Source: Robiginitomaculum sp.
GTDB taxonomy: Bacteria; Pseudomonadota; Alphaproteobacteria; Caulobacterales; Maricaulaceae
Direction: 5' to 3'
DNA length: 6,487 nt
Assembly (NCBI GenBank): GCA_027071965.1
Contig: JALSYJ010000349.1
Location: 1 to 6,487, forward strand
Below the pieces are notes generated by a model. That model searched no databases, was not told the DNA's origin, and was given only the letters and a program-made list of their open reading frames with translations. Every line of letters begins with the position of its first letter. Position 1 is the first letter of the stretch. Shown here piece by piece: positions 5,764 to 6,487 of this stretch. The position numbers and the translations under genes were made by a program.

Positions 5764-6487
5764 ATGATGTGGTTTTCTCGAAACATTCCTTTACTGGCAT
5801 TATTGCTGTTTTTGTTTGGCGCCTGTTCGGCACCGGCACCCGATGATACGCCAAAGCCTGTAAGCGCTACTCAGCAATCGGACGATCACCACCGTACTGC
5901 CCGTTATCTGGGAAATGCCGGAGTGATGGTGCAAGACGGCGATACCAAATTATTGTTTGATCCCTTGTTTGAGAAAAATTTTGAGACCTATCAATTGGTT
6001 CCACCGCGGATTAAGGGTGCGCTGATGCTAGGTAGCGCGCCTTATGATGATATTGATGTGTTGTTCATAAGCCATGCTCATGATGATCATTTTGCCGCAG
6101 AGACGGTTTTAGCTTATTTACAAACATTCCCGCAGGTAAAACTGGTGGCTCCGAAACAGGCAGTGGACAAATTACTTGCAGCGGGTCTCTCAGATACGGC
6201 GCAGGTGTTTTCCATCGACCAGAGCTCCTCAGATCTGCCGGTTTTAATTCAGGCAGGGGATATTTTTGTAGAAGCCGTAACCATTCCTCATTCTGGTGGC
6301 GAGCGCTTTGCCGAAGTTCGCAATACCGTATATCGGGTGCAGGTAGCCAAGGATCTAAGGGTATTGCATTTAGGCGATGCCACCATAGAAACCGAGCCAT
6401 TTGCAGTGCACAAGGTGTTCTGGGGTCGCCAGATAAACAATCTGGTTTTTACCCCTTATTGGCTATACAAAAATCGACAGCGCCGGG
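5764..6487 (+). CDS. Metallo-beta-lactamase-fold lipoprotein, 3' end outside window
   Basis: The frame opens with ATG directly after the yebC stop and stays open to the window edge, giving 241 residues without a stop. The N-terminus is a lipoprotein signal: Arg6, a hydrophobic core (9-18) and lipobox FGAC with Cys21, followed by Ser22, so outer-membrane sorting is more likely than inner-membrane retention by the enterobacterial +2 rule. A 25-residue linker leads to YLGNAGVMVQDGDTKLLFDP (48-67), the first strands of an MBL fold. Metal ligands are the HAHDDH motif (104-109), His176 in TIPHSGG, and Asp205 in HLGDA; this set fits a two-metal hydrolase. The opening strands resemble UlaG-like or NAPE-PLD-like hydrolases rather than true beta-lactamases, so a phosphodiester or lactone substrate is possible, but this is inference. 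No strong ribosome site is seen; translation is probably coupled to yebC. Met1 or Met2 could be the start. Confidence 0.88.
   Translation, partial: MMWFSRNIPLLALLLFLFGACSAPAPDDTPKPVSATQQSDDHHRTARYLGNAGVMVQDGDTKLLFDPLFEKNFETYQLVPPRIKGALMLGSAPYDDIDVLFISHAHDDHFAAETVLAYLQTFPQVKLVAPKQAVDKLLAAGLSDTAQVFSIDQSSSDLPVLIQAGDIFVEAVTIPHSGGERFAEVRNTVYRVQVAKDLRVLHLGDATIETEPFAVHKVFWGRQINNLVFTPYWLYKNRQRR

Overview
The window reads as a stretch of an alphaproteobacterial chromosome. The EF-P, YebC and inositol-monophosphatase proteins look alphaproteobacterial, and so do the neighbours of efp: ThiE upstream, a secreted Sel1-repeat protein, then a SuhB-type phosphatase and a MotA/ExbB-like plus OmpA/MotB-like pair. 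Base composition looks moderate (near 50% G+C by eye) and similar throughout. I see no insertion sequence, integrase, tRNA, rRNA or CRISPR array. I cannot place the organism to order or genus.

Layout, all eight genes on the + strand. (1) 1-229: 3' end of a thiamine-phosphate synthase gene (thiE). (2) 226-1425: secreted Sel1/TPR-like repeat protein, overlapping thiE by ATGA. (3) 1476-2039: elongation factor P (efp). (4) 2068-2862: inositol-monophosphatase family enzyme. (5) 2863-2999: the longest gap, with a possible promoter. (6) 3000-3914: four-helix MotA/TolQ/ExbB-like proton-channel subunit. (7) 3914-4936: single-helix, coiled-coil, OmpA/MotB-like peptidoglycan-binding partner, overlapping gene 6 by one base (TAATG). 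(8) 5017-5763: YebC/TACO1-family protein. (9) 5764 to the window edge: lipoprotein with a metallo-beta-lactamase fold, starting on the base after the yebC stop and cut by the end of the window. No gene-free stretch exceeds 140 bases.

How the genes work together: the two envelope genes in the middle form a clear two-gene unit and very likely encode an ion-driven stator-type complex: a channel subunit with conserved hydroxyl residues, and a partner with a membrane Asp and a peptidoglycan-anchoring OmpA domain. No flagellar, Tol or TonB gene is nearby, so its task is open; it is the most interesting system in the window. EF-P and YebC flank the middle section. Both families have been linked to translation through proline-rich stretches, and the channel subunit carries a Pro-Pro-Gly motif. 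The Sel1 protein and the lipoprotein hydrolase are both predicted to be exported, so four of the eight products act in or beyond the inner membrane.

The rest looks like ordinary conserved chromosome. I see no good evidence for a defence island, phage or other wholly new system.
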